The position numbers and the translations under genes were made by a program. DNA of 64,000 bases from Hibiscus mutabilis (Eukaryota > Streptophyta > Magnoliopsida > Malvales > Malvaceae): assembly GCA_019671005.1 (NCBI GenBank), contig CM033745.1:41709834-41773833 (forward strand). Reading direction: 5' to 3'. This document shows, one piece after another, positions 21,398-33,020 of this stretch (position 1 is its first letter; the number at the start of each line of letters is the position of its first letter). The notes under the pieces are model-generated. The model was not told the origin of the DNA, searched no databases, and worked only from the letters and a program-made list of their open reading frames with translations.

Positions 21398-24300
21398 TAT
21401 AACACCCCCTACCCGGGCTAGTAGTAACCCGGTTCGAGAGCGTCACTTAACAAGCAAGCAAGGACATACTTAGACATCAAAATCATCAAAGGCATTCGAA
21501 TGACATCAAGAACAAGCAAGCATTCCTACTTAGCTAACAAGTAAGCTCCAAATTGTTTCCAACTCATTCAAGACATTCAATCTAGACCAAGCAAGAAGGA
21601 ACAAGCATTCGAACAAGGCATGGCAACCAATCATACATTTCTTTTCTTGCAGGAAACCTCATATGTAACTTCAATTTCATCTTATACCATTGGGCTATCT
21701 ATAAAAACCACTAGATTGTTACCTTTCATGCTTACATTACAAGCTATTACTTACATGGTTCTTATTACAACATTCATTCTTTGTTATCTATCATATTCGA
21801 ATTACCTAAGTGTAACATGCTTCTAATTCAATTCATTGTTCCTTATCTTTATACATTTAGTCATTTCATTCTTACAATTACTAAGCATAATTATCTAGCC
21901 TTCGATAGCATGTATCTAGTTCATTCAAGCCATTCCTTACACCTAACTATTCGGCAATCACCACCCAATCACACAACAATACTTTCACCATGGAAATCCC
22001 AAACAAGATATGAAACATTCAAATGGTAGGTCAAGCAAGCATGGTTCAATCATCCTATACCCAATTCAAGCAAGACATGTTCATAGCAAAGCATTCGGTT
22101 CATATCAAGGTAAACTATATCAAACATTAGATCATTCAACATAAATCCAAGTATGCGCATCCAATACCATTCATTACATGATAATTAAATTCATTGCATA
22201 CTTGTTACTAAGTTCATAACATAGATAGGCCCATCAAGACATTATATACAAGCTTCAAAATGCATGATCAAGCTATCTATATACATCTAGTGCCACCATT
22301 CTAGGAGATATACAAAACAAGTATGAAATCATACTTAGGCAAACTTGAGTGTCTTGCTTCTTGTTCAAGGTAACAGGCTTCAAGATCAAGCAACCTCGTA
22401 ACCTTTATCTTATAGCTTGAGAAGAATGAAAATGAGAGTGATAAGTACAAGAATGTACTTAGTTAGGTAGTAACTAGTCTATCCATTTGTTATTTCAAGT
22501 TTCATGTATTTTAATCAAATGTTGACCTAGCTAAGGCTTTCAAACATCAAGAGTGATCTTAGCTAGTCTTTTAAACATCAAGAGTGATCTTAGCTAAGCT
22601 TTCAAGCATCAAGATTATCCTATCTATGGATCGCAAGCATTCGGCCAACAAGTATAAGCAACAAGAAGCCATACTTCATGAATCAAGCACACATACTTGC
22701 AAAACAAGAAACCAAGGAGTCATGCTTTCAAGTCAAGTAACATACATTTCATGGCATTCAAGACAAGTATCATGTATAATTAGATTGTTATTACATTTTT
22801 TATTCATTAAACAACCCCCTTGGTACTTAGTTTGTATAGGTAATCGAGTATCCAACCAACTATCGCCACAAGATGAACCTTAGTATTGGTCAACCCTTCT
22901 ACTGTCACCAAAGACCACATACGTACCCTCTGTCTGTCACCAAATAGGGGCCTTAGCCTTGGACCATAGTCCACCCTTACACAATGAGCTCTAGACTCTA
23001 AGGCATGCCCTTCTACCGAGTCCAACTAGCTACCAAGGTTGTTCAATTTACCATTTATTCAAGTGTTTCAAGATTAAGTTCATGTCAAGCAAGTTCAATT
23101 CATGTTAGGCCCTTAGGCCATTGAGCCATAGCTCACATGTCAAGTAGCTTCAAGATCAAGATTGTGTCAATCAAGTTCATTTCATATTAAGCCTTTAGGC
23201 CATTGAGCCATAGCTCACATATCAAGTAGTTTCAAGATCAAGATTATGTCAAGCATGTTCTTTAGCATTCAATCACATGCATCATAGCACATACAAGCAC
23301 CAAGATACCACACAATCATGCTTAGCATTCGAAATAGACATGTATTCAAGGCTAGGATAAAGTTTCATGTGTTTTCTTAGTCATCCTTCCCTTATTAAGT
23401 CAAGTTCATGATTAGATTCATTATCATGTCAAGAATGTAACAAAATACATTGGTTAGGACCTAGTCCTAACCCTAGAGGTAACTACACTCACAATACTCC
23501 AAGCTAGCTAGTCTTGGATCCATACTCCTTTTTTCTTGTCTTTAGATTGTTCCAATATTTCCTCTTCCACCAAGTTCAAACCTGGTTCTAACACATTACA
23601 ATCATAAGCATTTCAAAACATGATCACAAGGTCATTCTATTCAAGACAAGATTACAAGCATATAACATACACATATTGGGCAGCATGCTCTTGTACATTT
23701 TCCATTTTACTTAACTACACTTTTCTACATTCTAGTTCATGTAAAACAAGACATATTTCAAGGCGTAAAACATTTTACAAGACATTTAGCAAAATGCCAC
23801 AAAACAATGTGCATTTGCCTATGCAGCTGCTGCCAGGCAGCTTGCACTCTAGTCACTAAATCAAGCATATCTTTCATTCCGTATGTTGGAATTTCAATTG
23901 GTTTACACCGTTGGAAAGCTAAGAATTGTCTTTATGACCATATAAGGCTTGCATTTTAGTTCTTAGCCAGTTAATGCAGTTTTTAACTTAAGGATAGGGT
24001 ATCTTGCTATACTGGGGAGTTTGAAGTGTCTCTAGTATTTCTTCTCTACATTCTAGTATACAACCCAGAGTTTAGCTCTATTTTCTCCTAGTGAATTTAT
24101 ACATGCCAGGGTGTTGTCGATAAAAATTTCAGCCTTAAATTCATTATATACATTTTTTAGTCATTTTTCAAAGTTACTGCCCAAAATAGAGCATTCTGGG
24201 CAGATTACACTAGGTTGGATTTCTAGCTTCTTAACTCAGTTTAGAAAGGTCTTAACATGGCAATTCCATTCATATTCATATGCATATATGTCTATGCCAT

Positions 24301-25216
24301 CATTATTCACCTAGAAATGTTCTTAAAACAGGGCAAAATCATCTTGAACCTAGTTTGATCTATTTAATCACATTTACACATCAATTCATCAACTAGGCAG
24401 TCCATTACCTAATTTAACTAGTTCAATTAGGTGTAGCCATTTTACAGCAAGTTACCTATTCAATTCAATCTTCTTTTTACCTAGCAACATGATTAAAAAG
24501 GGTTCTATGTTCATTTAACATCTTTACACAATTTCTCAATCAAAACAGTCCCTAATCAAGACTGTTTTCTATCATGTTCATAATTCCCAAATTTCCAGCA
24601 ATCACACATATGTTTCATTAGAAATTTGGTTACTAGAATTCAATTTCCAGGTTCTAATTGTAACTAGCATGACCCTAACATGTATAGAAATCATCCAATT
24701 CATCAAGAGAACAATCATCAATCATTCATTCAAACAATCTATAGCAAGTTAGGTTCAATCATTATACCTTCTCCGAGCTTAATTTGATCAATGGATGGGT
24801 TATGAAGCTTGAATTGAAGGTGTTTGCATGCAAAATTCTCTCCCCTTTCTCTCTCTATGCTTCGGCCAAGTTGGATAACAATGGGGAGGAAGATGGCAAT
24901 ATTTTTGGTTATTTTCCTCCCCAAGCATGAGTCATCATCCTAATTGGCACATGTTCTCCTCCATTGAGGACATGTTTCAAGGCCTCCATTTAATTTCTAT
25001 TTTACATGCAATCTATAGGATTTTGCATGTTCACATTTCCATCCTTTCATTTATGCCTACTAGTTTTCATTTCTATTCAATTTAGTTCAATTTCACTTAT
25101 TTGATTTATAAGGATGGCCAATGTTCATTCTTCTTTTAAATTGATCAACTTATGGATTCAATTAGCCTATTGTTTAAATTGTAGTAACATTACTAGGCCA
25201 ATTTTAGGGTGTTACA
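21398..25216 (-). repeat. Element B 5' LTR (3819 bp)
   Basis: It matches 9681-13409. Its inner terminus has changed from TGTAACACC to TATAACACC (+ strand). Substitutions and indels against the other LTR are spread evenly, as expected from ageing since insertion. No coding content. Confidence 0.9.
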
Positions 25217-25221
25217 ATAAT
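25217..25221. other. Target-site duplication of B, right copy
   Basis: ATAAT, pairing with TTAAT at 9676-9680 (one mismatch). Confidence 0.75.
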
Positions 25222-26511
25222 GAAAATGAATAACCCAATTATTTTTGGGTATAAAGCCCAAAATTTTTATAAACACTTTTTCCTTATATTTTTAACACAA
25301 AATGGATCAAATTCCAAACAAAACAAAAACCTCTCATTGTTCTTGGTGTTCTTCAAAAATGAAGAACACCGATGAACAACCACCATTCTGGCCATCTCTT
25401 GTCGGCGATGGTACCCCTTTTATATTTATTTTTTTGAAAAATAACTCTAAAAATACCAACAATCAGTTTTAAATTCGAAAAAAGAATATCAAAGTTCAAC
25501 AACATCTCCTTCAATCAAACTCATGAACAAAACCTAAAATAATATTTAAATTCAAAACAAAATTAATAGAAAAGAAGAGAGCAATACAGAAATGAAAAGG
25601 AATTTGCTTATTTCTTATTCCAAAAAAAAATTGAACACAATGTTGTAGATTTGTACGACTTTTCAGTGGATTTCTGGTGAATTTTTGGTGTGTGAATTAC
25701 AAGGGGGTGGGAGTTTTATAGTGTTCAAGAACCTAAATCTACAAGGAAATTTGGGATTTCAATCCTTATAGTTCAACCAAATTATACCATTAATGGAGAA
25801 ATACAGTGTTGACCTTCCCCAATTGATGATTCCAGACGGATTTGGCTTAAATTTGAGTAAATTTGGGTGATTTTGTCCCAAAATCGAATTTGGGGTCGAA
25901 TCCCTCATTTCTCCATTTTGCAGGTGACTGGAGGCGAGGGGAGACGACAAGGACGTCAGCAAGACGGTGAGGGTAAGGCGGTCTTCATGGCACCACCAGT
26001 GACAGCCGCTGGTGATGCAGGCGCGACGGGGAGAGCTATGGCAGTAGCTGTTGTTCGAAGCATGGGGTTTGGGAAAGCCAAACATGCGCGTGTGTAGTGC
26101 ACGCGCCAAGCGCGTGGCAGCGCGGGTGGCTCTCCTCCCCCCTTTTTTTGGCTGATTCGATCTGAACCTTGGGATCCCCCCGCCCTAAATCTAACGAACA
26201 ACAATAAACCTACATATGGGGGAAAATGGGTTAGTTGGGCTCATTTTAGAGTATTTTTTAGGCCATCAAAGTATTAAAAAGGACCATTATTTATTTAAAG
26301 TGGGTTTTAAAATTAAAATGGCCCTTACTATTTACTAAATGGACCTCCTTTATTATTTAAAATAAACTTCTTTATTTGTAATATGGATCTCTTTTTATTT
26401 AAATGGCCCTTTTTATTATTATGATTATCATTTTTTTGTTTTCATAACTAATACTAATAATATGTACATATATACAAGAAAAAAGGTTCAGGTGAAAAAT
26501 CCGTGACAACA
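25222..26511 (-). repeat. Element D 3' LTR, part 2 (right of insert B)
   Basis: It continues the LTR from 9680 and matches 39322-40336 of the other copy up to about 26243, then shows about 268 bases not visible in the interrupted right copy. A GC-rich segment lies at 25925-26140. It ends CCGTGACAACA, so the element starts TGTTGTCACGG on its own strand. Short frames in the GC-rich part on both strands are not conserved in the second copy and are not genes. Confidence 0.85.
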
Positions 26512-26526
26512 GCTGCCCTTTCTTTG
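26512..26526 (-). other. Element D polypurine tract
   Basis: On the - strand CAAAGAAAGGGCAGC directly precedes the LTR start TGTTGTC. A GGGCAGC end of the tract is common in plant Tat elements (from memory). Confidence 0.8.
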
Positions 26527-26622
26527 CTTATTCCAGTGAAACGGGGATATAGCAAAGAACAAGAGGTACTGATTTTCACCAATCACCAATTTGCTACTCA
26601 GCTCTAAATTCTCCCGATGCTT

Positions 26623-26990
26623 GAACGGATAGGTAGGTTCTATTCTCCTGATGCCTGAATAGATAGGTGGGTTCCCCATTCTCCTTATGCCCGAACGGAT
26701 AGGCGGGTTCCATTCTCCATACGCCTGAACGGATAGGGGGGTTCTAATCTCCTTACACCTAAACGGATAGGCGGGTTCCATTCTCCTTACGCATGAACGG
26801 ATAGGCGGGTTCAATTCTCCTTGCACATGAACGGATAGGCGGGTTCTATTCTCCTTACGCCTGAACGGATAGGCGGGTTCCATTCTCCTTATGCTCGAAT
26901 GGATAGATGGGTTCTATTCTCCTCATGCTCAAATAGATAGGCGGGTTCTATTCTCTTCATCCTCGAATAGATAAGAAGGTTCTTTTTCTG
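26623..26990. repeat. 34-bp minisatellite in D's 3' untranslated region (about 10.5 units)
   Basis: Units of 34 bp run head to tail without spacers; each has CGGATAGGCGGGTTC followed by ATTCTCCTTA. Central units are nearly identical and the outer ones more diverged. Hypervariable tandem repeats in this part of Tat/Ogre elements are described in the literature as seeds of satellite DNA. The open frame that crosses it is a by-product of the repeat and encodes no known protein. Confidence 0.9.
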
Positions 26991-28199
26991 AAGAGTTTTT
27001 TTTATACCTGCAAAAACCTGATATATGATGCAATTATGATGGGATGCCCCTAAGGATGTCTAAAACATGAATGCATGCCAAGTTTTATACCCTGTTTTTA
27101 ACCCGTTAACCCAAATAAGTGGTCATCTCCACTATCTCTACTTCATCATTCACATTCTTTGTATCTCTTTGCTTCATAGAAAACATTTGATCTTTGCTCA
27201 CTCAATCCGGTGATCTTGTATTTCTGGTGGGAATGACAGACTTCTTCAACCATCTCTGCTTCGTCATTCACATTTTTTGTACTTCTTTGTTTCACATAAA
27301 GCATCTAGTTTTCGTATGCGGATGTTTTCACATATTCAACTATCATTGTAGTTGATACATCAATACTTGGTAAAAGTCCTTTCAAGCGATCCCGTTTACA
27401 ATCAGGCCCCTTTGAGGATCTTTATGAATTCTCGAACCTTATTAAGGAATCATCATCTTAAATGATATTGGTGCTTTAATCATTTCCTTCCATATTTATT
27501 GTTATCTGAACCGGGTATCAATTGCCCCAATCGTAACATGCCAAAGATTCAAAGCTAAACAATGAATTGTGTCATAGTCTTTGTATTCTCAGACCATTTC
27601 TAGAGTAATGTACAAAAATCTCTTGTGTATTTTAATGATGTTTAACCAAATGATTCTTATTTCAATGTAAGATGTTCATACAAAGAAAGAGGGAGATGCA
27701 AGGCAAAAAAAGGAAAATTTATTAATGTTGTGGCAAATGTGAAAGAAAGATACAAAGTAGGATGGTCGAAAAGACAAGTATCCAGATATCAAAAGTCCAA
27801 ATTTCCTTGAAACGACCTCGGGTGTTGCCTTTGTCGAGAAGATTTCATCCACTACAACGACGCATGAAGATATGAAATTCCTTCCTAATGGCCAAGTCTC
27901 TGAGGGATTCATTTGTCGCTTGCAACAATTCGAGCCGCCCTTTGCGGGTTTTCAACTCGAATCCTCCTTTAGTTTTAAGACACCCTTTACGGGTTTCCAT
28001 CTTGAACCCTCTTTTTTTCTTTTTTCTCCTTTTTTGACCTAAAGTGCCCTTTATGGGTTTTCACTTTAGGTTTTTTCCTTTTTTTTCTTTTTTTCTTTTT
28101 TCTTTTACTTTTTTTATTCTTCTTTTTCTTTTTTATGCATAGTATTTATTGACTGAATCAGATTTTACTGGATTCTTGAGCTCGTCTTCATCCATTTCA
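26991..28199 (-). other. Element D 3' untranslated region
   Basis: No coding domain. It contains a partial duplication of about 115-125 bp (CATTCACATT..GTA near 27150 and 27270), three degenerate copies of CCCTTTACGGGTTTTC-type sequence at about 27935-28070, and a pyrimidine-rich tract at about 28070-28134 (purine-rich on the element strand). Confidence 0.7.
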
Positions 28200-29230
28200 G
28201 CCAGGATTAATGCCCCGATATCGAAGGCCTTTGATACAACGTAGGGCCCCTCCCAGTTAGGTGCCCATTTTCCACGTGAATCCCTTTAGACTGGCGACAT
28301 CTTTTTAGCACCAAATCCCTTTCTCGAAACTTCTGCAGGTGGACCTTCTTATCATATGCTCGTATCATTCTTCTATGGTACATCTGACCGTGGCAGATTG
28401 CTTTTAGCCTCTTTTCATCGATGAGGTTTAACTGGTCGTATCTTGCTTGGACCCATTCGGCCTCTTCTAACTCTGTCTCCTTCAAAATACGGAGGGATGG
28501 AATTTCAACTTCAATTGGCAGCACAGCCTCCATCTCGTACACTAATGAAAATGGTGTTGCCCCAGTAGAAGTTCGTACGGTAGTTCTATAAGTGTATAAT
28601 GCAAGAGGAAACTTCTCATGCCAATCGGTGTAAGTGTCGACCATCTTTGCAACTATCCTCTTGATGTTCTTATTTGCAGCCTCTACAGCCCCATTTATTT
28701 TTGGGCGATAAGTTACCGAATTATGATGTTTGATCCAAAACTACTCACAAACCCCATCTATCATCTTGTTGTTTAGATTAGAGGTGTTGTCGGTGATAAT
28801 TCTCTCAAGTAAGCCATAGCGACAAATAATCTCTTTTTTTAAGAATTTACAAACAACTGACCTAGTGACATCTACGTATGATGCCGCTTCCACCCATTTC
28901 GTGAAGTAGTCGATAGCCACTAAGATGAACCTATCCCCGTTCGATGCCTTAGGGTATATTTGTCCAATTACATTCAACCCCCACATTGAGAATGGCCATG
29001 GAGCTGTCATGACATGGAGTGGCAGAGGGGGTGCGTGGATCTTGTCAGCATAGACTTGGCACTTGTGGCATTTTCGAGCATAATTGATACAGTCCATTTC
29101 CATAGTCGACCAGTAGTACCCAAAGCGCATAATTCGCCTGGCCATGGTGAAGCCGCTAGAGTGAGTTCCACAGACCCCTTTCATGAACCTCTTCCAAGAT
29201 TGTTCGAGCTTTCTTAACACCCACGCACCT
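28200..29230 (-). pseudogene. Element D integrase remnant, first catalytic Asp changed to Asn
   Basis: Zinc-binding region at about 29050-29165 (HSSGFTMARRIMRFGYYW, CHKCQVY). The core starts WGLNVIGQIYPKAS near 28970, where relatives have an Asp (WGxDVIG), so the first catalytic position reads Asn. The second acidic block is IITDNTSN (near 28790) and the third is AVEAANKN (near 28680). The C-terminal half (28207-28644) has WHEKFPLALYTYRTTVRTSTGATPFSLVY and a long basic tail, typical of Tat/Ogre integrases. A stop near 28740 and the short gap to 28644 break the frame. Confidence 0.85.
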
Positions 29231-30020
29231 CAACAACACCTGATCTCGATACTTTTTGTATAGGACTTCACCATTGATGACGTATCCTACAGTCAACTTC
29301 CTGATTGTTTTCTTATCATTGTCAGTTGCATGTGATGGATATTCTTGGGTCTTTACATATTGCCAGATGTCATGGTACCATGGAAGGCCATCTGCTTCTT
29401 CTTCCACATTATAGTAGTGGGCCGGGGAATCGAACATTTGTACCTTGACTGGCATCATCTTAGTGCCTTCACTAGCCCTAAACATAGCAGCTAGGGTAGT
29501 GAGGGTGTCAGGCATTTGGTTATCTTCTCTTGGGAGATGTTTAAAGGTGATCTCGTCAAAATCTTTGATTAGTTCGAGGGCCAACTTATGATATTCGATT
29601 AATTTTGCATCTTTGGTAGAAGACCAGTGCAGAATCTCTAAAGACTCTAAGAACCTTAATTTTCCTTTTGATGGCTGCATGTAGACCCAATATGCAAGCT
29701 TCATATTCTGCCATGTTATTGGTACAGAAGAATTTTAACCGACTAGAGAAAGGGTAGTGATTCCCTCCTGGTGAAATTAAGACTGCCCCAATACCACGTC
29801 CCAAGGCATTAGCGGCTCCATCAAAGTTCATCACCCATGATTCTTCCAGGCTATCATCCTCTTCAGTCGAAATGCACATTAAATCTTCATCCGGGAAATT
29901 AAAGTTCAAGGCCTCATAGTATTCGCAAGCACGACTTGCCAAAAAGTCTATTATGGAACTCCTCTTTATTGCTTTCTGGCTCACATATTGAATGTCAAAT
30001 TCCGAGAGTAGCATTTGCTA
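29156..30020 (-). pseudogene. Element D archaeal-type RNase H remnant and linker
   Basis: The block NFDGAANALGRGIGAVLISP (about 29780-29850), with NMAEYEACILGLHAAI about 30 residues later, is the D..E pattern of the additional (archaeal-type) RNase H found in Tat/Ogre elements beside the standard gypsy one. After a frame change near 29650 the frame continues through HLPREDNQMPDTLTTLAAMF (the last RNase H block) into the linker to integrase. The remaining Asp and Glu residues look intact. Two overlapping frames (29586-30014 and 29156-29704) together cover it. Confidence 0.85.
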
Positions 30021-31400
30021 GCGGCCATTCTTCCTGATAAGGTTGGTGTTTCTATCATGAACTTTAGAGGATCCAGCTTCGATATCAGCCATGTGGTATG
30101 GTACAACATGTACTACCTAAGCCTTTTAGTTGTCCATACTAAACCGCAACACGGTTTTTCGATTGGGGAATATCTAATTTTGCAGTCTGTGAACTTCTTG
30201 CTTAGATAATAGATTGCCTTTTTTGGTTTCGTCGTGTTGCCCTAATACGCATCCCATCGAGTTTTCATGGACGGTTAAGTATAGGATCAGGGGTTATCCT
30301 GGAATAGGTGGTACCAGAATGGGAGGGTTCATCAACTACTTCTTAATCTCTTCTAAGGCTGTTTGACATTCTTCATTTCATGTTCCCAGGTTGTTTTTCT
30401 GAAGTAACCTAAATACAGGGCTGAATTTCTTTGTTAATTGGGAAATAAAACGGGCAATATAATTTAACATTTCAAGGAAACCTCGGACCTCTTTCGTGTT
30501 CGAGGTGGAGGAAGTTCCTGGATGGCCTTAACTTTGTATGGATCGACTTCAATTCCTCTTTCACTCACAACGAAACCTAGCAGCTTTCCTGATCGCACTC
30601 CGAAAGTGCACTTAGACGGATTGAGTCTTAACTAGAATTTTCTCAACCTTTTGAAGAGTTTTTCCAAGTTCTCAATATGTTCCTCTTATGATCGGGATTT
30701 AGCAATAATGTCGTCAACATACACCTCTATCTCTTTGTGCATCATATCATGGAACAAGGTTACCATGGCTCATTGGTAGGTTGCCTCTGCATTCTTCAGA
30801 CCGAAGGGCATGACTTTGTAACAAAAGGTTTCCCACCATGTTACGAATGTGGTTTTGTTCATATCTTCTGGGCACATTTTGATCTGGTTGTACCATTAGA
30901 ATCCGTCCATGAAAGAAAAAAGAGAATGTCCTGATATGTTATCCACTAGTGTCTCAATGTGCAGCAATGGGAACTTATCTTTAGGGCTCGCCCTATTAAG
31001 GTCTCGATAGTCAACGCACATACGTACTTTCTTGTCTTTTTTGAGACTGGGACAATGTTACCTACCCATTCGGAGTACTTCACCACTTCAAGGAATATAG
31101 CGTCATACTACTTTTTCATTTATCTCTGATTTTTAGGAGTATTTCAGGCTTCATCCTCTTTAGCTTTTGTTGTACAGGTTTACATTCGGGTCTGATGGGA
31201 AGTCGGTACACAACAATGTCGGTGTCTAAGCTAGGCATATCTTGATACGACCAGGAAAATACATCCTTATATTCTTGTAGGAGTTTGACCAAATTCTGTC
31301 GAGTCTCAGCAGTGATAGAAGTGCCGATCTTCACCTCGCACTTTTCCTTTTTAGTCCCGAGATTCAGAATTTCTAATTCTTCCTTGTGAGGCAAAATTTT
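30021..31400 (-). pseudogene. Element D reverse transcriptase remnant
   Basis: The N-terminal end is open from 31394 to 31116, with EVKIGTSITAE, YKDVFSWSYQDMP and YRLPIRPECKPVQQ, as in Ogre pol. Downstream pieces lie in shifting frames: YNQIKMCPEDMNKT (near 30880), MPFGLKNAEATYQ (near 30800), the catalytic YVDD in EVYVDDIIAKS (about 30697-30727), and NPSKCTFGVRSGKLLGFVVSERGIEVDPYKVKAI (about 30530-30630). RNase H type I is not recognisable beyond fragments. Many stops make this the most decayed part of D's pol. Confidence 0.8.
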
Positions 31401-31553
31401 TTCTCTTCGCTCTCTAACAACCTGAGCATAACGTTAGGCAGGTCATATTCTTCCTCGTCTTTGCAGTCTTCGACCTCTTCTAAACACATGGGCAGCTCGA
31501 AGTCGACCTCTAGGTCGGATTCGAAGTCATTTGTACCGTTGATGTCTGGAAAC
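31401..31553 (-). pseudogene. Element D exon start after the intron
   Basis: Acidic stretch INGTNDFESDLEVDFELPMC followed by EEVEDCKDEEEYDLP, the usual acidic lead-in to Ogre RT, starts directly after a splice acceptor-like site. Confidence 0.6.
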
Positions 31554-31830
31554 CTGGAAAAAAATGGAATGGAATATATATATACAACAAAGATGGAAAG
31601 TCAAACAAATGAATGGAATGATTTTTTGCTTTTGTTTTGGTGTATTTTACTTTATTTGCTTTGGGCTTATTTACAGTGTTCTAATTATTCACAAAAGAAA
31701 GTTTGCCACACAAGATTTATTTGAAAAACATATTTTATTGATAATGAGAACTGTAATGGTTTTTATCATAGACCCTTAACAAGTGATCCCTAAATGCCTT
31801 CGGACCTAAGGCAAAAGGGTTAGTTTCGAG
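31554..31830 (-). other. Probable Ogre-type intron between protease and RT
   Basis: The element strand turns sharply AT-rich and loses coding character here, and ends with a pyrimidine run and CAG (TTTTTTTCCAG) at 31554-31564 before coding resumes. An intron at this place is an established property of Ogre elements. The donor is uncertain; coding-like sequence (NVYLSMIRPCSELNNW) persists down to about 31838, which favours a short intron of around 250-300 bases. A GTAAGA at 32122-32127 is an alternative donor but would remove that coding stretch. Confidence 0.5.
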
Positions 31831-33020
31831 CATTACTCTGTGGGTGACTTAAAAGCTACAAGGATTTCTTCCACAATCCAATTGTTCAGCTCTGAGCAGG
31901 GGCGAATCATGGAGAGATACACATTTCCCTCATCCTTTTCTAATATAGCATTGATGTTTATCTCTTCAAAAACCTTCTCAAGTTCATTCTTTCCTTTCTC
32001 CTCCTCATAATTTGAAGTATCAGGATTTATGATGCCTCATGATCTAAAATTATGGCTCAATGGTGGGAATATCATTGGCTCCCACTTTATTTCTTCTCTG
32101 TTCAGTCTCGTTTTCCTTCTTTCTTACCTTTCTCTTATTGCTGTTCTCCTCTACATAGGGCTGGGCTTGTAACCTAGCCCGAATCGGTCTCTCTTATCGG
32201 GGATAATCACAGGGTATGGCTTCCTCTAAAGCTGCTTGCCGATGCTCTTGCCAGCTTTTGCCCCTTTTCCTAAGGTCTGTTTAACTTGCATCTTTACATT
32301 GTTTGATAATTCTGGCCTAGGGACCTTGCTTTCTTCGGTGATGAAGGTAGCATTAACGAGCTCAAGCGTCCTAAAATGACACTCGAGTGCTCCTTCTTCA
32401 ATCTCTATATAGGAGGAACCAGTTGATACTGGGGCAATGATCTCTTCTTCAACTCCAACGATCACCAGTTGGCCATCAACTATGAACTTCAACTTCTAAT
32501 GCAGAGTAGAAGGGACAGCCCCTACAGTGTGGATCCAAGGACGTCCCAGCAGGCAGCTGTAGGTGGGCTTGATGTCTAAAACCACAAAATCTATTTCAAA
32601 AGTGGACGGCCAAATCTATAGGGGTATCTCTATTTTTCCCAGAACATCCCTTTGGGTTCCATCAAATGCTCTCACAGTATTTTGGTATATAGTCATGTGA
32701 GAGCCGTCAACTGGCAGCTTTTTTAGTGTAGCTAGGGGCAGCACATTCAAAGCTGACCCGTTATCAATAAGAACCACTGGCAGCATGTGCCCCCTACATC
32801 GAGCAGAGATATGGAGGGCTTTGTATGATCCCCTCCCACTTGCCGGAATCTCTCGTCACTAAATGTGATGAAGTTAGTCACTGCAATATTGCTGACCAAC
32901 TTGTCCATCTTATCAATAGTTATCTCCTTTGGCACAAAAGTCTGATTCAAAATTTTTAAGAGGGCGTCACGGTGGCCTTCCAAACTCAACAATAGAGATA
33001 GCATCGAAATTCTCGCCGAG
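31831..33020 (-). pseudogene. Element D aspartic protease remnant and flanks
   Basis: The protease active site reads IDNGSALNVLP at about 32734-32770, the DNGS form seen in Tat/Ogre elements instead of DSG/DTG. Before it the frame (33004-32747) has ISMLSLLLSLEGHRDALLK and TNFITFSDE, after it LGRPWIHTVGAVPSTLHQKLKFIVDGQLV (about 32465-32560). A frameshift near 32815 separates the two. The open frame 32492-32226 continues into the linker, ending in LGKGAKAGKSIGKQL. A further coding-like stretch to 31838 leads to the intron. Inactive because of frame breaks, though the active-site loop survives. Confidence 0.8.

Larger units (their letters stand above)
9681..25216 (-). mobile_element. Element B: Tekay/Del-type chromovirus with very long LTRs
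   Basis: Both ends read TG..CA with TGTAACACC and GGGTGTTACA, and the whole unit is flanked by near-perfect 5-bp target duplications inside D's LTR. On the - strand it carries primer site, gag, protease, RT, RNase H, integrase and chromodomain, and is a relative of element A at protein level but has unrelated LTRs. Its LTRs of 3729 and 3819 bp are long for the group. The solo LTR C (13824-16887) interrupts its integrase tail. Several stops and frameshifts mean it is inactive, but protease and the first half of RT stay open together for 277 codons. Confidence 0.9.

Noticed and set aside
22584..22883. 99-codon frame in the B LTR
   Set aside because: The same region of the other LTR does not keep the frame.
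25867..26204. Open frames on both strands in the GC-rich part of the D LTR
   Set aside because: The second LTR copy has indels that break them; GC-rich sequence without stops explains the length.
26488..26883. 131-codon open frame on the - strand
   Set aside because: It follows the 34-bp minisatellite; because 34 is not a multiple of 3 the unit is read in all three frames, and the protein matches nothing.
26623..26990. Possible CRISPR-like array
   Set aside because: The units are contiguous with no unique spacers, and the context is a plant retrotransposon.
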